DNA of 7,793 bases from SCTD01 sp046593875 (GTDB taxonomy: Bacteria; Actinomycetota; Actinomycetes; Mycobacteriales; SCTD01), in the NCBI GenBank assembly GCA_046593875.1, contig JBKJQQ010000016.1:1-7793 (forward strand), given 5' to 3'. A program made the position numbers and the translations under genes. Below the pieces are notes generated by a model. It did no database searches. It was not told the DNA's origin and saw only the letters and a program-made list of their open reading frames with translations. Below, in pieces: positions 5,990 to 7,793 of this stretch (its first letter is position 1; each line of letters starts with the position of its first letter).

Positions 5990-6043
5990 GGGGTGGCGGC
6001 CTCCTGCTCGTACGTGGTCGTGCGGTCTCGGGCGAACCTACTG
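5990..6043 (-). promoter_or_regulatory. tsf-pyrH spacer with a strong Shine-Dalgarno for pyrH
   Basis: On the minus strand AGGAGG (6000-6005) sits 10 nt before the pyrH GTG and decides the start. No stem-loop of note is present, so read-through from tsf into pyrH is the simplest view. A TAGGTT at 6035-6040 resembles a -10 box but lacks a good -35. Confidence 0.55.
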
Positions 6044-6862
6044 CTAGGCCTGACCGACCTTGAACCGGGCGAAACCGGCCAGCGTCACGCCGGCCTCCTC
6101 GAGCACCTTCGCGACGGTCTTCTTGTTGTCCTTGGCGAAGGCCTGCTCGAGCAGGACCTGCTCCTTGAAGAAGCCGTTGACGCGACCCTCGACGATCTTG
6201 GGCAGGGCTGCCTCGGGCTTGCCCTCCTCCTTGGCCGTGGCCTCGGCGATCTCGCGCTCCTTGGCGACGACGTCCTCGGGGACCTCGGCGCGGGAGACGT
6301 AGGTCGGGGAGAAGGCGGCGATGTGCTGCGCGACGTCCTTGGCGACCGCGGCGTTCTCGGCGGACAGCTCGACCAGGACACCGAGCTGCGGCGGCAGGTC
6401 GGGGTTGGTCCGGTGCAGGTAGCTGCCGACGTAGGCGCCCTCGAAGGTCGTCAGGCGACGGACCTCGATCTTCTCGCCCATGGAGGCGTTGGCGTCGTCG
6501 AGCACGTCCTTGAGGTCTCGGCCGTCGACCTGTACGGCGCTGACGTCGGTGACGCCGAAGGCAGCGTCGATGACGGACTGCGCGAGGGCCTGGAACGTCG
6601 AGCTCTTGGCGACGAAGTCGGTCTCGCAGGCCAGCTCGAGCATGGTGCCCTTGGTGGTGCCGTCGAGCTTGACGATGACCAGGCCGTTGTTGGCCGAGCG
6701 GTCCTCGCGCTTGGCGACGCCCTTCAGGCCCTTGATGCGGAGCTGCTCGACGGCCTTGTCGTAGTCGCCGTCGGCCTCGACCAGGGCGTTCTTGCAGTCG
6801 GTCATGCCCGCGCCGGTCGCCGCGCGGAGCTTCTTGATGTCCGCAGCGCTGATGGAAGCCAT
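6044..6862 (-). CDS. tsf: Elongation factor Ts
   Basis: EF-Ts is the guanine-nucleotide exchange factor that releases GDP from EF-Tu during translation elongation. The protein has 272 residues, close to the actinomycete norm and slightly shorter than E. coli (283). Both family signatures are visible: LRAATGAGMTDCKNAL (12-27) in the N-terminal UBA-like domain, and ELACETDFVAK (76-86), whose T81-D82-F83 matches the segment that inserts into EF-Tu. HIAAFSPTYVSRAEVP (180-195) lies in the core, and the C-terminal part (about 201-259) is helical and charged, as expected. The ATG follows AGGAG by 6 nt. It lies 81 bp after rpsB, the near-universal arrangement, with a strong hairpin in between. The identification is secure. 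Confidence 0.98.
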   Translation of the reverse strand: MASISAADIKKLRAATGAGMTDCKNALVEADGDYDKAVEQLRIKGLKGVAKREDRSANNGLVIVKLDGTTKGTMLELACETDFVAKSSTFQALAQSVIDAAFGVTDVSAVQVDGRDLKDVLDDANASMGEKIEVRRLTTFEGAYVGSYLHRTNPDLPPQLGVLVELSAENAAVAKDVAQHIAAFSPTYVSRAEVPEDVVAKEREIAEATAKEEGKPEAALPKIVEGRVNGFFKEQVLLEQAFAKDNKKTVAKVLEEAGVTLAGFARFKVGQA

Positions 6863-6893
6863 GTGTGTCTCCTGGTGGGGGTTGGACGCAGGT

Positions 6894-6929
6894 CGGCGGC
6901 GCCGGGTGGGGTCTCCCCCGGCGCCGCCG
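6894..6929 (-). terminator. GC hairpin between rpsB and tsf, probable attenuator
   Basis: The arms 6894-6906 (CGGCGGCGCCGGG) and 6917-6929 are perfect inverted copies of 13 bp around a 10-nt loop. The hairpin begins 14 nt after the rpsB stop in the direction of transcription and ends 31 nt before tsf. No T-run follows. Partial termination or RNA processing that sets the S2 to EF-Ts ratio would fit, since E. coli also has an attenuator here. The effect is inferred. Confidence 0.5.
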
Positions 6930-6943
6930 GCCGTACGGGCGGG

Positions 6944-7793
6944 CTACTGCTGGGGGGTGTCGCCGGTCGTCTCGGCGGGAGCGTCGGCGGGCGTCTCAGC
7001 GGCGGGCGCCTCGGTGCCGGGGGTCTCGGCGGCGCCGGCACCCTCGACAGCGGCGCCGTCGGCCAGGCCGGCCGACTCGGACGCCTGGCCGGTGAGCAGC
7101 TGGGTCTCCCACTCAGGCAGCGGCTCGTCGCCGGCGAGCTGACCGGGCTTCTCGTCCTTGTTGCTGGCGCCGGCGCGGGCCATCAGTCCCTCGGCCACGG
7201 CGTCGGCGATGACGCGGGTGAGCACCTGGATGCTGCGGATCGCGTCGTCGTTGCCCGGGATCTTGTAGTCGACGACGTCAGGGTCGCAGTTGGTGTCGAG
7301 GATCGCGACCACCGGGATGCCGAGCTTGCGCGCCTCGTTGACCGCGAGGTGCTCCTTGTTGGTGTCGACGATCCAGATCGCGCTGGGGGTGCGGGTCATC
7401 TCCCGGATGCCGCCGAGGGTGCGCTGCAGCTTGATGCGCTCGCGGGACAGGACCAGCGCCTCCTTCTTCGTCAGCACCGTCTGGCCACCGGTGGCCTCGA
7501 TGAGCTCGAGCTCCTTGAGGCGCTGCAGGCGCTTGTAGACGGTCTGGAAGTTGGTGAGCATGCCGCCCAGCCAGCGCTCGGTGACGTAGGGCATGCCGAC
7601 GCGACCGGCCTGCTCGGCGATCGCCTCCTGCGCCTGGCGCTTGGTGCCGACGAACATGATCGTCCCGCCGTGCGAGACGGTCTCCTTGACGAAGTCGTAG
7701 GCGCGGTCGATGTAACCCAGCGTCTGGGTCAGGTCGATGATGTAGATGCCGTTGCGCTCGGTGAAGATGAAGCGCTTCATCTTCGGGTTCCAG
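6944..7793 (-). CDS. rpsB: 30S ribosomal protein S2 (5' end off the window)
   Basis: S2 binds late to the 30S subunit near the head-platform junction and helps recruit S1-type proteins and mRNA. The visible part is 282 residues, beginning in-frame with WNPKMKRFIF at the right edge. Roughly 25 N-terminal residues, including the start codon, lie outside. Numbered from the Met of KMKRF (codon 7778-7780), recognisable blocks are YIIDLTQT (13-20), GTIMFVGTKRQAQ (39-51), ERWLGGMLTNFQT (68-80) and IPVVAILDTNCDPD (155-168). After about residue 202 comes an acidic Ala/Pro/Thr/Glu-rich tail with no Lys or Arg beyond K211, as seen in several actinomycete S2 proteins. It is the first visible gene of the minus-strand cluster, so the operon promoter lies to the right of the window. 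Confidence 0.97.
   Translation of the reverse strand, partial: WNPKMKRFIFTERNGIYIIDLTQTLGYIDRAYDFVKETVSHGGTIMFVGTKRQAQEAIAEQAGRVGMPYVTERWLGGMLTNFQTVYKRLQRLKELELIEATGGQTVLTKKEALVLSRERIKLQRTLGGIREMTRTPSAIWIVDTNKEHLAVNEARKLGIPVVAILDTNCDPDVVDYKIPGNDDAIRSIQVLTRVIADAVAEGLMARAGASNKDEKPGQLAGDEPLPEWETQLLTGQASESAGLADGAAVEGAGAAETPGTEAPAAETPADAPAETTGDTPQQ

Noticed and set aside
6035..6040. TAGGTT as a -10 box for a pyrH promoter
   Set aside because: No acceptable -35 lies 16-19 bp upstream, and read-through from tsf is simpler.
1..7793. Mobile elements, CRISPR arrays, tRNA or rRNA genes, toxin-antitoxin or phage-defence modules
   Set aside because: No transposase, integrase, regularly spaced repeats, tRNA-like fold or defence-type domain was seen on either strand. 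Composition is uniform and gene order is core chromosomal.

Overview
The window is ordinary chromosomal DNA from a high-GC actinomycete. The evidence is the strong G/C bias at third codon positions, the use of GTG starts, and the gene order rpsB-tsf-pyrH-frr-cdsA-rlmN with dxr nearby, which is typical of Streptomyces, Frankia-like and Nocardioides-like genomes. I cannot name the genus. No phage, plasmid, insertion-sequence, CRISPR, tRNA or rRNA signal was seen.

Right and centre (about 2567-7793, all on the minus strand): a translation and envelope cluster read from right to left. It holds rpsB (5' end cut off by the window edge), tsf, pyrH, frr, cdsA and rlmN. pyrH/frr overlap as ATGA and frr/cdsA as TGATG, so these three are almost certainly co-transcribed and translationally coupled. 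A strong GC hairpin separates rpsB from tsf. A 161-bp gap separates cdsA from rlmN, so rlmN may or may not belong to the same transcript. The products cover ribosome assembly (S2), elongation (EF-Ts), ribosome recycling (RRF), UMP phosphorylation (PyrH), CDP-diacylglycerol supply for phospholipids (CdsA) and methylation of rRNA and tRNA (RlmN).

Left centre (1076-2566, plus strand): two accessory genes of unknown role. The first (1076-1609) encodes a small protein with an N-terminal hydrophobic anchor and a beta-rich extracytoplasmic domain. The second (1701-2462) encodes a secreted protein with a signal peptide, an Ala/Pro/Val-rich spacer and a zinc-metallopeptidase-like HELGH domain. Its leader is rich in inverted repeats, and one hairpin would bury the start codon. 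A long stem-loop at 2495-2538 separates it from the converging rlmN gene.

Left edge (1-1013, minus strand): dxr, the second enzyme of the MEP isoprenoid pathway, cut off at its 3' end by the window edge and divergent from the 1076-1609 gene.

I found no large undescribed system. The items most worth a second look are the secreted HExxH protein, its structured leader, and the long inverted repeat after it.
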